In this document: piece after piece, positions 23,664 through 37,561 of the stretch | How the letters are laid out: each line of letters begins with the position of its first letter | Position numbering within the stretch: the first letter of the stretch is position 1 | NCBI GenBank assembly: GCA_013396995.1 | Contig: VWZP01002847.1 | Coordinates: forward strand, 342,830-406,829 | Origin: Dicaeum eximium | Lineage: Eukaryota > Chordata > Aves > Passeriformes > Dicaeidae | DNA length: 64,000 nucleotides | Direction of reading: 5' to 3' | The notes under the pieces: generated by a model | Told to the model about the DNA's origin: nothing | The model's database searches: none | The model's input: the letters and a program-made list of their open reading frames with translations, nothing else | Made by a program: the position numbers and the translations under genes

Positions 23664-24570
23664 GTCTTTTAAATACCTCCAGGAATGCTGACTTCACCAT
23701 TTCACCAGTCTATGCAATGCTTGAGAACCCTTCTGTTGGCAAAATTTTTCCACATATCCAAGCTAAACCTTCACTGGAACAGCTTGAGGCCATTTCCTCT
23801 TGCCCTGTCCCTTGCTATTGGGAGAAGAGAGCAACACTCACCTGGCTAAAATCTCCTTTCAGGCAGTTGTAGAGAGATAATGTCACCTCTGAGCCTCCTT
23901 TTCCCCAGCCTAAACAACCCCAGTTCCCTCTGCCACTCTTGGTCAGACTTGTGCTCCAGACCCTTCACCATCTCCTTTGCCCTTCTCTGGAATTGCTCCA
24001 GCCCCTCAATATCCTTCCTGTAGTGAGGGACCCAGAACTGGACACAGAACTCAAGGTGGGGTGTCACCAGTGCCAAGTACAGGGGGACAATCCCTGCCCT
24101 GGCCCTGCTGGCCACACTATTGCTGATACAGCCAGGATGTCACTGGCCTTCTTGGGCACTTGATGGCTCATGTTTAGCCAGCAGTCAATCAGCACCTCCA
24201 GGTCCTTTTCAGATGGGTCACTTTTCAAGCCACAGCCTGTGTCACTGCCTGAGGTTGTGGTGGCCCAGGAGCAGGATCCTCAAACAAATGGCCTCAGCAC
24301 TGCCCAGAACGCTCTGCAGAGTCTTCCTGCTCTCAAGCTGATCAGCACTATTCTTATGTTCCATCACATTTGCTGCTGGCAAAACACACAAAGCCTTGAA
24401 CATCTTCTGGGTTTGACATACTGACTCTATTTGTCATTTAGTGACACATCTCAAAATGTGGTTCTTAACTGCATTAAATGAATTCTTAACAAATTAAGGA
24501 AAAATCACAACCTTCCATCTCCTCCCATCTCCCTGTGAAATGAAGGGATTTTCCCTGTTTTGCCCAGGTT
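23664..24570. repeat. Duplicate of 21441-22347, mostly CR1 minus strand
   Basis: Offset 2223, about 907 bp, with no difference noticed by eye. The first 670 bases or so are the younger CR1 element again and the rest is its unique flank. At 24571 it runs on into new sequence, so this is the copy connected to the right-hand half of the window. Confidence 0.9.
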
Positions 24571-27500
24571 GGTTGTTTGGTTTTTTGGTTTTTTTTTTTA
24601 ACTAATCATCAGTTCTAAAACATTACATTTAGCTGACAATCTCCATCAGGCTTTCTGCTGATCTCCCTGCAATGTCAGCTTGGTTTTTCTCCCTCTGTCA
24701 TTTTTCTTGTCTGTAATACAAAACATGAACAAGGTCTAAGAGAGACTTGTCAAGAGCTTTATTTACAGTGTAGGTAATGTTAGATTTGTATGCAGCCATC
24801 GTAGAAATCTACTCTGAATATTAATCTGATATTGCTAAAAAAACTATATATTGGTACAGCAGCTTACATATTAAGATCAAAAACCCATGCAATGAACTTG
24901 TCAACATTTATAACTAAATTAACTATCATAATAACTACAAATACAATCCTGTTTCTCAGTTTCGGGCTGCATTCAAGGCTTTAGTCAACAAACTGCAGTG
25001 GCCTGGTGCAGCCTGATCTACCACTAGCTGGGCTGTAGTTCACAATATATAAAGCACAGCTTTTTTGACAGAGCCCCTTGCTTCCATCAATATTTCTAGC
25101 CCTTCTTGAGTACTTCTTCAGGTACCTTGAAAAATGTCTGGTCTGAGTCTGATGTGGATTGTCATGTAGGATAAAGGATAATAAGGAAATAAGACCTCTT
25201 CTTACACATTAGCATGGACTTCCCCATCTTAGTGCTAGCCCAAAGCATAGAAAGCTGCTAATATTTACTGTCATACTGGTCAAGAACACATTTTCATTCT
25301 AATGTTGCACAGAGGTGTATAAGAAGATAAAGAGAGGATGGGGAACACTTACCTGCTGTCCTATTCTGACCATGATGGAAGTACAGTTTCATTTTAAATG
25401 AGGCTTGTGTTTTTACAGCTTAAATTTGATTACAGAATTCAGTTGTTTCCACCACAAAACACTGGCAGGCACTTGAATACAGGAGTGCTACCCTTGGGAA
25501 GAATTCTAGGCCTGATTAAATTGTCATTATTAAGTACATAGTCAAGCCTATCCCGTCACTAGAAAGTGACCATTTTGCTGTTTCCCCCGAATCTCCAAGG
25601 AGCCCTTGGGAGGCAGAGTCCAGATTTCCCTTCTTTCACAGGCTGGGCAATCAGTTCACCAACAGCAAGATGAACATGTCAACATGGAGCACAGAATCTA
25701 AACCTTCCCTTACAGACTTTGCTACGCACCTCTCCCAAATTATGTGTCTTTGCACTTGCAGCATCCTAGAAAAGCTGCAAAACCTTTCCTGGCTAATTCA
25801 CTTATTGAAAACATTAGTTGAAAAGCAACTGGGCATCATACACCTGGAAAGAATATTGCAGATAATATGGGCAGTCTTGGCAAATCTGTGTACAAGCAGC
25901 CTTAATTCTCTGAAAGCCATTAAGCCATTACTTAGTACCTAGCATCTGTGTGCCACCCAAATAATTCAGATTTTTTCGTGGCACTTCGCAGGGTCATGAG
26001 ACCAGCTGAACAAACAGCAGCATGGTGATTTACATCTACTTTTGTCTGTTCAGCATAGCCTCACCAGCCCTTCCCTTGCCAGTCACCTAACAGCACACAA
26101 ACTCATGCCTTCTGTCTGTTTAAAAGGACATTCTGAGACAGACCAAGGATTCAGTTTTGGTCTTTCAGAATATGTCTTAATGTATTCAATAGTATTTTAT
26201 ATCCTTATACATTCAGTAATACCATGCAGTGCCTACCTCCCTGTGTTCCAGAACCTAAGGTAATTTGGTTGCAACAATACTGCAACTCTGTCTTGAATGT
26301 CTTCCCATTTCCAAATGGATTTGGCTTAGTATGACATGCAGTGATTTTAAGAAAATATATATTGACTGGCATTGATTAAATCACACACATTGAAGTAGGG
26401 ACTTACCTTCCTTGTGTCAGACATTTTCTTGATCTTTCCAACATACAGATGAAGTTGGGTCATCCTCTTTCCCTTTCAACATTTAACTGTGGACGTAATA
26501 CCAGTTTTCTTCTGGACTTCCCGCAGTATTCAAATAATGTACCATGAAAACACAATCTTGCTTTTTCAGATTTCTCTGGGCAGCACTTTTGAGATCCTGC
26601 AAAAGCTCTCCTTATCTTAGGATGGAAATATTTCACCAGTTTTATGCATTGTGTCTGTACCATTTGTTCTAGTAAAAGTACCTACCAAATGTGTTCCTTC
26701 TTGGCAAAACACTGCAAGCTCAGATCTCATTGAAGAAATTAGGTGTAACTATTTGCCCACTTGGTAATTTTTAATGCCTTCCTTTGCATCTGAGTTGAGT
26801 TTTCCTTTCTATGCTAGCTTGCTCCATTTCTCTCATATATCCACATAATTCACACTGATTTATTGCCTGAAAAATATTGCTTCATTGGAAGTTTTTGCTC
26901 AGTATTTAAAGGACACACATACCATTTTAAAAAGTAAGGGTGAATGGTGATGAGGCAAGAAATATTAATCTGACACTGAGAAATATTTTATCTTTTCTAA
27001 GAAAAACTGCTTTGAATTACTGTTTTTATAGTTTTACCAGTATGTGGATAGTTTTTTTGCCTAGGCATCACTCTAAAATGCACACATATTATCTCATTTC
27101 CATTGCTAAGAATAAATACTTTTACTAAAAGAATACAAAACATACACACAAAAAAGCCCCTCAGTGGCAAAATCTATTATCATCATGTTTTCAGCAGCTA
27201 ATTTTGATAGCAGCCATGAACTTCCTTTAACCACTAATAAGAATTGTGTGCTAGCATGGTCAACAGTCCCACAAAATGCAACTTGCCATGTGGCATATTT
27301 CACCCAAACCTTCCTTCACATAAAGAAAAAGTGTCAAGTGGACAATCTTTAAAAAGGAATTAAGGTACCCTGGATTCCATCTGCTTTTGGAACAGGCCTG
27401 TCCAGACATACAAATACTCCCAGGTGAATTGTTCTTGAAAAAGAAGAACGTTCAACTATATCTTAAGAGAAGATGCCTTTGATTGCATTTCTTTTTAATA

Positions 27501-28239
27501 ATTTGCAGAACTTGCTTGCAGACAGAGTCACCTGAATGCTAAGACTGGAAACATCAGTGGAGCTGCCAAACCCAGGTCTAAATGTACAGAAGGGAAAGTG
27601 CAACAATTCTAAACCACAACAGACTCTGGAAGAAAAAGAACTGGTAGATCTCCGGTCTTATGAATGCAAGCCTATGATCACCTGGAAACACGAGGCTCTG
27701 TCAAATCTGTTCTACAGAAATGTTTCATCACAAATTCATCTAATTTGAATAAAAAAATAAAGGCTTGCCCACAAGAGAGGAAAGATAAGGACCTTTCCAG
27801 TCCCTGGTTCTATTATGAGATTCTTGACAAGAAATCAACAGAAAGTTTTTTCCGTGACCTTAAAGCAGTTGATAAGGGCCATCACATTATAATGACCAAT
27901 AGAAGAACAAGATTTAACACTGGATGAAGAATAATCAAAGGGGCAGGTCAAAATAAAGCCTGCAGAACTGACGTAAAATGTTGTCCTGATTTCAGCCAAA
28001 TACAGGGTTAATTTTTCACAGTACCTGTGAGGGGGTGAAACCTGGAGCTGTGTAGGCATGGCCAAGACACAAATGTTATTTGGTAATACCTTTTGTCATT
28101 GTCACATGCACAGAAAAGGGACTCATCCTCTTCCAAGAAGAAGGATGTCTCTTTCTGGTCACAAAATCAAGCCTGGTGGGCATAGAGTCTGCCCAGCATT
28201 GTTTCATTGTCCTGGGTTAGGTGAGCATTTTGCACATCA
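24571..28239. other. Unique non-coding DNA
   Basis: Starts with a G/T-rich low-complexity stretch (24571-24600). No exon, RNA gene or repeat family recognised. Frames at 25670-25942, 27536-27748 and 27664-27927 have no known domain. Confidence 0.5.
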
Positions 28240-28475
28240 ATCACCCTCTCTTCGTCCACTTTTATTATTAGTATTGTTGCTGCTGTTTCTGTTCAATTTC
28301 TCATCTCATTGCTTTTCCCAGTAAATTGTCCTTATCTCAGCCCATGATCTTTGCTTTTTGTGCCTCGAAATCCTCTTTCCAGCCAGCCATGGGAAGAAGA
28401 GAAGGTGAGGGGAAGTGAGTGAGCAGCATGTGGTTTTGGAGTCTAAGGGAGGGGAGGACTAAATTGGGGGATACC
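28240..28475 (+). mobile_element. Degraded LTR fragment of an avian endogenous retrovirus
   Basis: The text from 28250 onward resembles the right-hand half of avian ERVL/ERVK-type LTRs. There is a T/A-rich run of TTATTATTA type, then a polyadenylation-signal-like 'agtaaattgtccttatctca' followed by 'gcccatgatct', then a segment near 28405-28430 resembling the usual 'ggggagtgagtgagcgg' block. The left half of the LTR, the start TG dinucleotide and any target-site duplication could not be placed. No gag, pol or env sequence was seen nearby, so this is at most a truncated solo LTR. Family assignment is from memory of LTR character only. Confidence 0.6.
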
Positions 28476-29596
28476 ATTCCTAAACAGCTACAAATGTAAA
28501 TTGAGGCAGTGCCAGACCTTTCCTTTTAAATATGGCTTGGTCTATCCACCTTTATCTTCCTTCTCTTCCTCTCCTCCTTTTTCCTCCAATGATAGACAAG
28601 AAAGTATAGAGAAGCAGGCTACTGAAACACATCTGGCACAAAAGCAGGATTTTGGTGACAAGGGTTTGGAAGGAATTCTAGGACCAGCTCTCCCATGCAC
28701 GCCATCTGCTCATTTCTGATCTTCATTTCTGATCTGTCCTTCAGTTGTTATCCCCATAGTGCACAGGATAGGCTGGTAAACTCAGGTCTGGATCACCAGC
28801 TGAAAGAATAAGTTCAGAAGCACTTCAGGCATTAGCGTAGCATCTTTTGGCTGTGGGTACAGACTATCACGCTGAACGTTTGGGAGCTCTAGAGGACATT
28901 ATGCTGCATGCACAGCCAGAGTCTCATAGGGAGCAAAGACATCTTGATGAGCTCCCAGAACTGATTTTAATTGCACCATTTCTCGTCTATGTCCCAGCTC
29001 ACTTGTTTTATTTCACACATCTCAAGGACAGAGTCTGAGATTTCACAGTCAGTACAGAGGACATTAGCAGAAAATCTCATCATGTCCAGAACTTCTTAAT
29101 GACATTGGGGCTTTTGAAAAGCTCAGTTAATGATTGATACCTCCAATTTCTAAGCTCAAGCATCCAGCTCTGATAGATCAGACCATAAAATTTTTCAGTT
29201 TGATACTGATAAACCTCTGCACTCCCTTGACTTTGAGAAATGGATGTTTCTGAAAACATAAATACAAATCTATATTATTTTTCTCTGCCTGCCTTACCTG
29301 CTAAGACCAGCTTTCCACCAAGGACAAAGGTACAGTTTGTACTGTGAACCACCCTACACCCTGTCTCTTTTTTCTGTGTTACATATTTCTGTTCAGTGGC
29401 AATGTGAGACAAGACGCCTTTGGGCGTTCCTCTGCTGCACTTTGGCAATTTCACAACCTCTGCAGCCTCAGTGATTTTTTTTTTTTTAATTGAGGATGAT
29501 ATTACTGGGGAGAACCAGGGCTTTCCAAGTATGGTATCTAGAGCAAAACACACAGCAAAAAGTCCAGAATACCCTCCTATGACTCTGACAATGGCT
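28476..29596. other. Unique non-coding DNA
   Basis: No gene recognised. Contains a perfect 13-bp tandem duplication at 28710-28735 ('tcatttctgatct' twice) and a T13 run at about 29475-29487. The minus-strand frame of 123 codons at 29275-29646 includes the translated T-run and has no domain. Confidence 0.5.
28710..28735. repeat. Perfect 13-bp tandem duplication
   Basis: 'tcatttctgatct' occurs twice in direct succession with no difference, as expected from a recent small replication slip. Confidence 0.95.
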
Positions 29597-29760
29597 AAAT
29601 CACAGAATATTTCAAGCTGGAAGGGATCTCTGGAGACCTTTAACAAAAGCCTTCTCTAAGCAAGCCAAGCTACAAAATTAAATCAGGCTGTCTAGAGTCT
29701 TGCCCACTCATGTTTTGGAAATCTCCAAGCATAGGAATACCACGACCTCTCCTTTTAAAA
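29597..29760 (-). mobile_element. Old CR1 LINE 3' end, minus strand
   Basis: Starts 'aatcacagaatatttcaagc' and continues 'tggaagggatctctggagac', then a diverged stretch including 'ttttggaaatctccaagcat' and 'ataccacgacctct'. The order matches the complement of the last 150 or so bases of CR1 (tail, 'ggaagggacct', then 'atctccaaggatggagactccacaacctct'). Only the 3' UTR end is left. Confidence 0.75.
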
Positions 29761-31781
29761 TTATTTTTTAAATGAAAGTCCAAGAATCATAAAAGCTAAC
29801 AGAGGGTGCTTGCTCACCCAAAATAACTGCAAGGCAAAGCCCCTTTTTCATCCAGATGTCTGGTATTCTTCAACATCCATACCCCTAACATCCCTGACCA
29901 AAATATAGAATCATAGCAAGATCCTCAAAAGTGCCTTGAGATGGGTACATCTGCCCACTTTCTATCATGCTCATTGGCACCTGCACATTTTTGACTCCCT
30001 TTGGAAAAGCACTGTGAAGTTCTGTTTTGAAATTACAACAGACTGATTGACTCTTTGTCTTGGTTTATTTCCAAAGGTCCTCACCCTTCTGTTGCAGGAC
30101 AGTTGCCACTGTCATGTCCCACCCTGGTTTCCCCAGCTACAATTTAGTGACATTACTTGTTTTTATCCTAGACAGCTGTCTGTCATACTCAAGAAACTGC
30201 TATCACCCAATGCACTCCCCAGCTCTGCCTGTGTCCTTTTTTTCACTTTATGCACTGTAGATAAATTAAGGACTTCAAAGAGAAGATCTAGGAAAGAGTC
30301 TTTCTTTTCAGCTTTCCCTCCTGTTTCTGTCAGACCTGGTTTGATGGTGACATAGACGTTCTGCCATCCCTGAAGCATAATAAACAGCAGCACACAATGC
30401 ATCACATGGCTCATAGATTCTGTTAAGTACTTAAATACTCAGTGTCTCAGAGGTAACACTTGTTTGGGGACTGACAAAACAGGTCAGCCCTGCAAGAGAA
30501 CTTCGTACATGTTCTCTAGGATTCTGGCTTCTTTGCAGCCATTTTCTTTCATCTTTGCATTAAGTACTTCTAGTCCAATAACATAAAGTCTACCTGACTT
30601 CAATTTTATGTTTAAATATTAGCAGAATAATCAGATTTTCTTCTCATTTTAAGATTTAGTGTACCCTGGAAAGATAAAGAAAATTTAGTTATTTGACTTC
30701 ATTCTGTTTAAATTAAAAAAAAAAATCCTCAGCAAATAGCAGCATGGCTCGGGATTGTTTTTGGGGTATTCTTCTGTTATAGCAGAGACCTATTAGGCAT
30801 GAGCTCAAAAACCAAATATCATACCACACACTGAAGAACTAACCCTAAAAAAACCCAGACAACTCTTATATATGTCTCTGTCTGAAATTTGTTGAAGGTT
30901 TACTTCATGAAAATATGTTCTGTGTCTCTGTGGGTTTCCAAAAGCTCTCATCATTTCATGGTCCACAAAAGGGTGATTCTGCACATCGCCAAAGTCTCAT
31001 TCCCTGGAACTTCACTGAGTAGAAATATTAAATTTTCTTCTGTGGTTTCCAAGGAAGAATGAACAAGAAGTCGATCCCACATTGCTTCATAGTGATCATG
31101 AAGAGGGAAACTCTTACAATTCACTTCAGGTCTTCCATCATATTGATGTTATTTCTTCCACTGCTTAGGCGGGAGTGTAAGAAAGGACTAAGCTTTGAAA
31201 GTTCTAGGGAGGCAGTAGCAGGCAGATTTCCTACCTTCCACCCCTTATGTGTGTCTTCTTTCTGCTGCAAAGCAGGCCCAGCTACTGTAGAGGTAAGCAA
31301 ACCATTTACGCCACAGATACAAGTCAAACTTAATTTAAGGATTTGGGCTCTGTATGAGGAGCCATCCAGAAGCCTTGCAATGGATGTGGGAAGAGTTGAT
31401 CAGGACAACCACACCCTCCATCAAGACTGCTTTGCAGCCAGGTACAACCCATGCAAAGGTTCATCTCAGGTCTCACAGTACAGAAGGTCTGCTGACAAGG
31501 GATGTGGCCAAAATAATGCCCTGGCTTCTTGAATTAGGTCACCAGCAACCAGGGTTCACAGTGGAGAGATTCCTGCCTAAGTAGAAGAGTTTTTTATCTC
31601 AAGTCATTCATGTCCACATATTTTCCTTACGTCACTCTCATTTCTCCTTTATTTCACACCTTCCAAGGGCATGACAGCCTGGAGACATCTGGCTGACAGT
31701 CAGTCATCCCAGTCCCGCTTTCTAATGGCAGAGTTTTTTAACATATCCCTTCTAGGAGTGTGTACAGATAATTTTGCTAGC

Positions 31782-31836
31782 TTTAATATAGTTGCTTCAA
31801 TATAATTGCTTTAATATAATTGCATCAATATTGTTT
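31782..31836. repeat. Degenerate AT-rich tandem repeat
   Basis: About three imperfect copies of a unit near 'tttaatataattgctt'. Confidence 0.7.
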
Positions 31837-34706
31837 CAAAAATAGTGCACTATACTATACTAGTAGTTATACCTACCTATGCTGTGTAGTAATTCTGATT
31901 AAGATCACTTAATTTAATCAGTATCATAATAAAACACTTATATTTATATAAATATACCTGGTTTGCCAGACAAAGTTGCACCTATAGAACCCTTTAGACA
32001 TAAACTATTGGCAAAGTCTGGGGCTAAGAGTGGATCCAGCCACACATAAACTCCTCCCTGAGGAGGGGGCAAGGCAGTCCTTTCTGCACCATGTGACTCA
32101 GTGGGAGGGTTTCTCTAACCAACTTCTTCTGAAACTCCCATTCTGCCCACAACAAGCAGGGAGAAAACACCAAGGTTAAAACAAGGGTGAGAATATCTGA
32201 GGTCCAAGTTTCAGCATCCAGTCTTCAGCTGGGCCTGTGTCAATGTCTCATGCACTTATACACCAAGTAAGATGCAGGGCCAGAATGGAGAAAAAGTTCC
32301 TTTTTTATCACTAGTAGATGGGAGGTTTGATCCAGAGAAAAAAAAGCTTTTCAGAAAATGCTTGCCTTTGGAATGTGCTGATTTAAAAGATGGTATGAGC
32401 TGAGCACTGCACTAGAGTTTTGCAGAAAGATCATGTGTGCTCCCTCAGCTGCCGAACAAGTGGATCCATAATGGCTCTGCTCTCATTCAGCACACCTCCT
32501 TTCAAAATCAGAAAGAAGATGCCCTGTATTCTCCAAAAGGTAGAAAATGGTGGGAAGGTATTACCATTTCAGCCTTTATCACTAGCAGAGGTCATCTGGA
32601 CTCTAAACTGCAGCTAGACTGGACGAGGGGGTGAGCAGAGCAGAGCCCATTCCACTGTGAGCATAAATGAATGCAGGTACATTTCTATCCCCATAAAAAC
32701 TGTTCAAAACAGGATAAAGTGACCCAGGTGTGACACATGCTCTGTTTGACTTTATGCTCTTATGGCTCATTGCAGAAACCAAGAGGTGAGCCAGTGCTGT
32801 CACTGGAGGCTGCCACCAGCTCTTTCTGCAATTTTTCCCAGCACAGGAGACTGATAGGGACTTGTAAAGCAAAGTGCTGCTCTCTATATATGAGGGGACA
32901 GACACCCATGAGTGGAAGGCAGGCTGACAGTTTTGCAGAAACTCATTTGCTCGTTAGCACAGACAAGAAGAGACTTCAACACTGTTTTAACGTGCAAGTG
33001 GCTCCTCTCTCTAGCTTATTATCTGGGCAACATCTGTGACACTTCATCTGCCTCCATGTAACAGAGATCACACAACCCTCTCAAACGAGGCATTTTTCTT
33101 GGCTTGTGTTGATCTTCACCGGCAAACAAGTACATATTAGTCAGATCTTCTCTTTCCCACCAACAGACAGGCTCAGCCCAGGTCTTTGGAAGATTTTGTA
33201 GCTGTGGAAAAACATAATCCTCCAGAGCTCTGTTCTGTGCCTCTGAAAGTGATCAGGAAGAGAGGAGCACAGCATTAGGCACAATGACAAATCCAGTCCT
33301 GTCTTGGGAGCTTATTTTGCCAATTAGTTGTCTCTTAGGTTTTGTGACCAGCCACAAATAAATAAACATTTACAAATATTGATTTATTTGTAAATAAATA
33401 AATAAAACAAATACAACCACAAATAAGCCAACCACAGAGAAGATGAACTCCGCAAGTTTTATGACTGGTAAAAATTATTCTTTATTTCCCTGATCATGCA
33501 GGCTGGGAACCTGAGTTTTGCATGGAACCTAGTTTCTCTTTCAAGTTTGGAAAAAAGAAATTATAGTCTGGTATACTCCTTAAACTGCTCTGTGGCAAGA
33601 AGGCTGTGATTGAGTAAACCTAATGACCAAGCTTGAAGATTTGAGCAAGATCAGTTAATTCCCTGGTTAGGCTGTGAGCCCTTGAAGTGCTTTTCTCATT
33701 ATCCTCCTACTTTGATTTCAGTCTCTCCCACTATGGAAAAACCTGACTTAATTCCAACTAGCAGATTTTCCTTTTTTCCACTTTAAATGAGAAAGAGAGC
33801 AGTAAGACTAGTAAGGAGAACTTTGCAATCTAATAATAAGATTTCTGTCTATCCAGATGTTCAAAGAACACCCCTGCAGCAAGGGTCCTAGTTACCAAAA
33901 CACAGCAAATCACTGCAAAAATAATAATATTTCAATCAGTTTCTTAGCACAATATTCATGACCAGATGGTTTATTCATCTACAGGCTTTTTTCTACATCT
34001 TTATGTGATTACTTACTACAAAAGCATTACTTTCCAGGGGAATTCTGAGAAGCAATCAAAACCCAGTTAATATTCAGTGAAAAATATCTGAAATAGTAGG
34101 AGTATTGTCTTTCTCTGAAAGATTTCTCTTGGCAGGGCTGGATAGGACATTTTTATCTCCTCAGGAAAAAAAATATTAACTATATTACCTTCTGCATCTT
34201 TTGGTTTGGTGTTTTGGTTTGTTTGGTTAAGTTTGGATATTCCCTTACTTTTAGCTTGCTTTCTTGGAAGCTTATTAATATGACACCACCCTGTGGTATA
34301 AACTATGCCACACCATTCTTCTTTCTGCTCTTCCACTGGCAGAGGGATACAGACAATTTCAGCCCTGTTTTCCAGTTGTGCACAGATGAAATGGAGCAGG
34401 CCATGAGCACTCAGTTTCTAACAGTATTCCCACTCATAGGGCTCTTAATGAGATATTTGGAAGTCATTCCTCATTTTAACAGTGATCTCACCATAGATTC
34501 ACGCTCCTTTTTGCACCATAACCCATCTTCTCAGAAACAAAGGGGCCAGGGGGAGGAAATTCAGTGTAACTTGAAAAGACCAGGTGAAACCAGGTGAGAC
34601 CATCCAAACTGCACAGTGGGAAAAATAAATGTATCTGAAGGGAAAAAAAATCAATTACAAACAAACAACTGGAAAAAAAAGAAATTTGGCTGTTCCCAAA
34701 GAACAA

Positions 34707-34734
34707 GTTAATTATTACTAATGAAGTAATTAAC
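34707..34734. repeat. Imperfect palindrome of homeodomain-type TAATTA sites
   Basis: Arms 'gttaattattac' and 'gaagtaattaac' match as reverse complements at 10 of 12 positions around 'taat'. More TAAT cores follow within the next 90 bases ('ctaattaatactgtaataat' near 34780). Confidence 0.6.
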
Positions 34735-37561
34735 ATTTTTTAAAACCTCTGAAAAAAATGAAATTGGCTATGCAAGTTCTAATTAATACTGTAATAATTT
34801 ATCACCACGTAAAATGAGAAATCTTCGCTCCTCATTAAAGCAATAACTCAGTAGAATTTTATCAGGAAAAAACAACCGTGGGAAATAGGGCTGGAAAAAT
34901 CCCAAAGAAACCAAAAACTCAATTCTCCTACCATGACCAGAAAGTTGCTTCTGCATCATTTTATCTGATGGATTTTTTAAAAACTGTTATTTCTTCAGAG
35001 AAAGAAATTCTACCCCAGCCCACCCCCAAGAAGGAATACAGATTTTTCTCTACCAGGTATCTGAATTCTGTCCACTTTGGTCCTCCCCTCCCTACATCAG
35101 TATAAACTTTGCCATCAGGTCCATGGAGCAGAGTTATTTCTTCCTTCAGGAGTAAATATGGAGATGTTTCAAGCCTGTCTGTGTACAGTCATGGGTAGTT
35201 TAATCATGGATAGTTCCCTGCTTAAGCAGGGAAGTTGAAGATCTACAGAGGTCTCTTTCAGTTCCTGACATTCTGCTGTGCTTCTGTGATAAAAGAACAG
35301 GAAAGATCCAAACCAGCAGGCACTATCTGTCAGGGTTTGGTCCAAGCCTGCTTTGCTGGGATGGAAAGAAGCTACTTGAAGACTTCATTAGTTCACATTC
35401 TCTGGCAGTCATGACAAATTTTGTCAGACAGATCTGTCCCTATGTATTATAGACAGCTCATTCAGGAATCTGCCTCAGTACAAGATATTGTGATGGTATG
35501 GAGCAAAACCTGAGCTCTAAAATGCAACCACCATCTCCATGTCCACTTGGTGCAGCAAGGACTCTGCTGTCACTGCTGTGACACCTCACTTCACCAAACT
35601 AACACAGCACATGGCCGGATGACAGCTGTGCTCACAGCTGAAAAGGCAAGAGCAACTGAAGGACAAAGAAAAATTCATAAAGCCTTTTCCTGAGTGCTAA
35701 GGAAATTCTGAGCTGTTGGTTGAATCACAAATAACAGTTTTCTGTTTGCTGTGTGCCTGCAGTAACAACAAAAGCTTCCAAGGCGTCCATTCTTTTAGTT
35801 GTTTTCCCAGTTTCAGGTGCACTTTAGGACTTAGATCAGTTACCATGAAAAAGTAAAAAGCACAACAACAGCAATATTTCCTGTATTATATTTTTCTCTC
35901 ACCACAGTGAATTATGAGCAAGCTGAGTGTCTCAATATCAAAAAGGGATTTTAATTTTCTGCATGTGCAAAATTTTCTTCAGAATGACACATGAAAATCT
36001 GTAGATGAGAAAAACTGGTATACAAGGAAACCCTTAAAAGCTGGATACTTATATTTCCTCAAATCTCATCCTCTTCATGATCCTACTCACTCCTGCTGAA
36101 CATCAAATTTAAATGGTGTTTTCTTTCCCTTGCACTGTGGTAATTGAACTGTAAACTGACTCTTTTTATCCAATCAAGGCATCCTATCAAATGTGGTTAG
36201 CACCATGTTAAGAAAAAGAAACTCACCCTTCTCCTACAAAACTACTCATACTAGGGCAATAGGTAAAAGAATGCTGCCAGTAATTTCATCTGCTAGAACT
36301 CATATCCACAGGCAAAATATTAAGGGAAAAGCTGGAACTTCTCTGCTTTAAAAGAATCAGGAGCCACATGTGTATTTTTCCCCATAGAGATTAATTTTTG
36401 CACAGGACATTGTGGCCTGAAGAACAATGTGTCACAAATGGGATTTTCTTTGGAGGACAATACTAAATTGAAAGGCATAGCCAACACAGTTTACCTGACA
36501 CCCTCCAGCAGTTTGACAAAGGCAATTGTGGACTACAGACTGTGGCTGTTTCACAGACAAAACCCATCAATGCTTACACCACAGAAGCATGCTAGCATCT
36601 TGAACTAAGTTTTGCTGTGCAACGTCTTCATGGAACACCAGGAAATGGCAGATTTAATTCCATGTAATCAACTGGCAAGTTTAACTCCTTGAAATCAATT
36701 TACACTGAAATATTTGTGTTTTCACTAGCAGGTTGACTACTATCCTGGTAAACCCTTTCTAATATACCTTGGCTACAAGTAAAAGGCAAAATTGTTGCAA
36801 GGCAAAATTACATTTGCTAGAGGAAGGCAAGAGAAGCAAGCCAATTCTATAACCTGCAGAAAATGCAAGGCTCCTGGGAAAAGAAAAAAAAAACCAAAAC
36901 CAAACAAAGAAACTAACAACCCCCCCAAAACAAAAACAACAACAAAACAAAAATGGAAAATGTAACACAGCAACAAAAGCACTTATGCCTTATACTTGTA
37001 GACAGAATTTTCAATGTAATGTCAGAAGAATTCTTACTGCCATCTCAGGCAAAAAAAGAGCCAAGACTTGACATATTCCAAGGCCGATCTTTACTGACAA
37101 TTTTACAGATATCTTGTGCTAAAATTGTTATACTGACTTTGATAATAGAGGAAGTCTGAATTCCCAGCCCATGAAAGTGTTTAATGGCTTAAGTCATGAA
37201 CTGGAAAGTCTCTTGGAAGTTCTTAGGTCTCATGGCCACCAACACGATATTTGTAAATAGTCACGTGTCTGGTTTTAACAAGTGACGGAGGGAGTTACGG
37301 AAAAATTATGCTGGAAAAGGTGCGCAGTTGGAAAAGATGGGACACCATCCCATTTTTCTAAGAGCTGAGGTTCAGACATTTCTAAGCATCTACCTTTAGA
37401 TTTGTTAATTTATATTTGTTTCAAACAGGTGTCTCTCACAAAAACAGTAAAGAGAAAAGGTGCAACTGCCCAGTTTCTGCTCTTCTATAAAGACTTTCCC
37501 ACTTCAACCATTTGATTTACCCCTCTGTTGTCAGCATTAGAGCATTTTGCTCCATTTTTTA

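Noticed and set aside
20429..24570. Recent biological triplication of a CR1 cluster
   Set aside because: The copy boundaries coincide exactly with single Ns, and only one copy has unique sequence on each outer side. Contig overlap explains it better.
30047..30355. 102-codon plus-strand frame as a possible gene or LTR piece
   Set aside because: No domain or LTR hallmark recognised, and other frames on both strands are similarly open.
31059..31532. 157-codon plus-strand frame, one of the longest outside repeats
   Set aside because: No recognisable domain, overlapping frames of similar length in other phases, and no splice or codon-bias support. The 'gaggtaagc' donor-like word alone is not enough.
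33368..33395. Inverted repeat 'atttacaaat' / 'atttgtaaat'
   Set aside because: It sits within AATAAATAAA-type low-complexity DNA where such symmetry is expected by chance.
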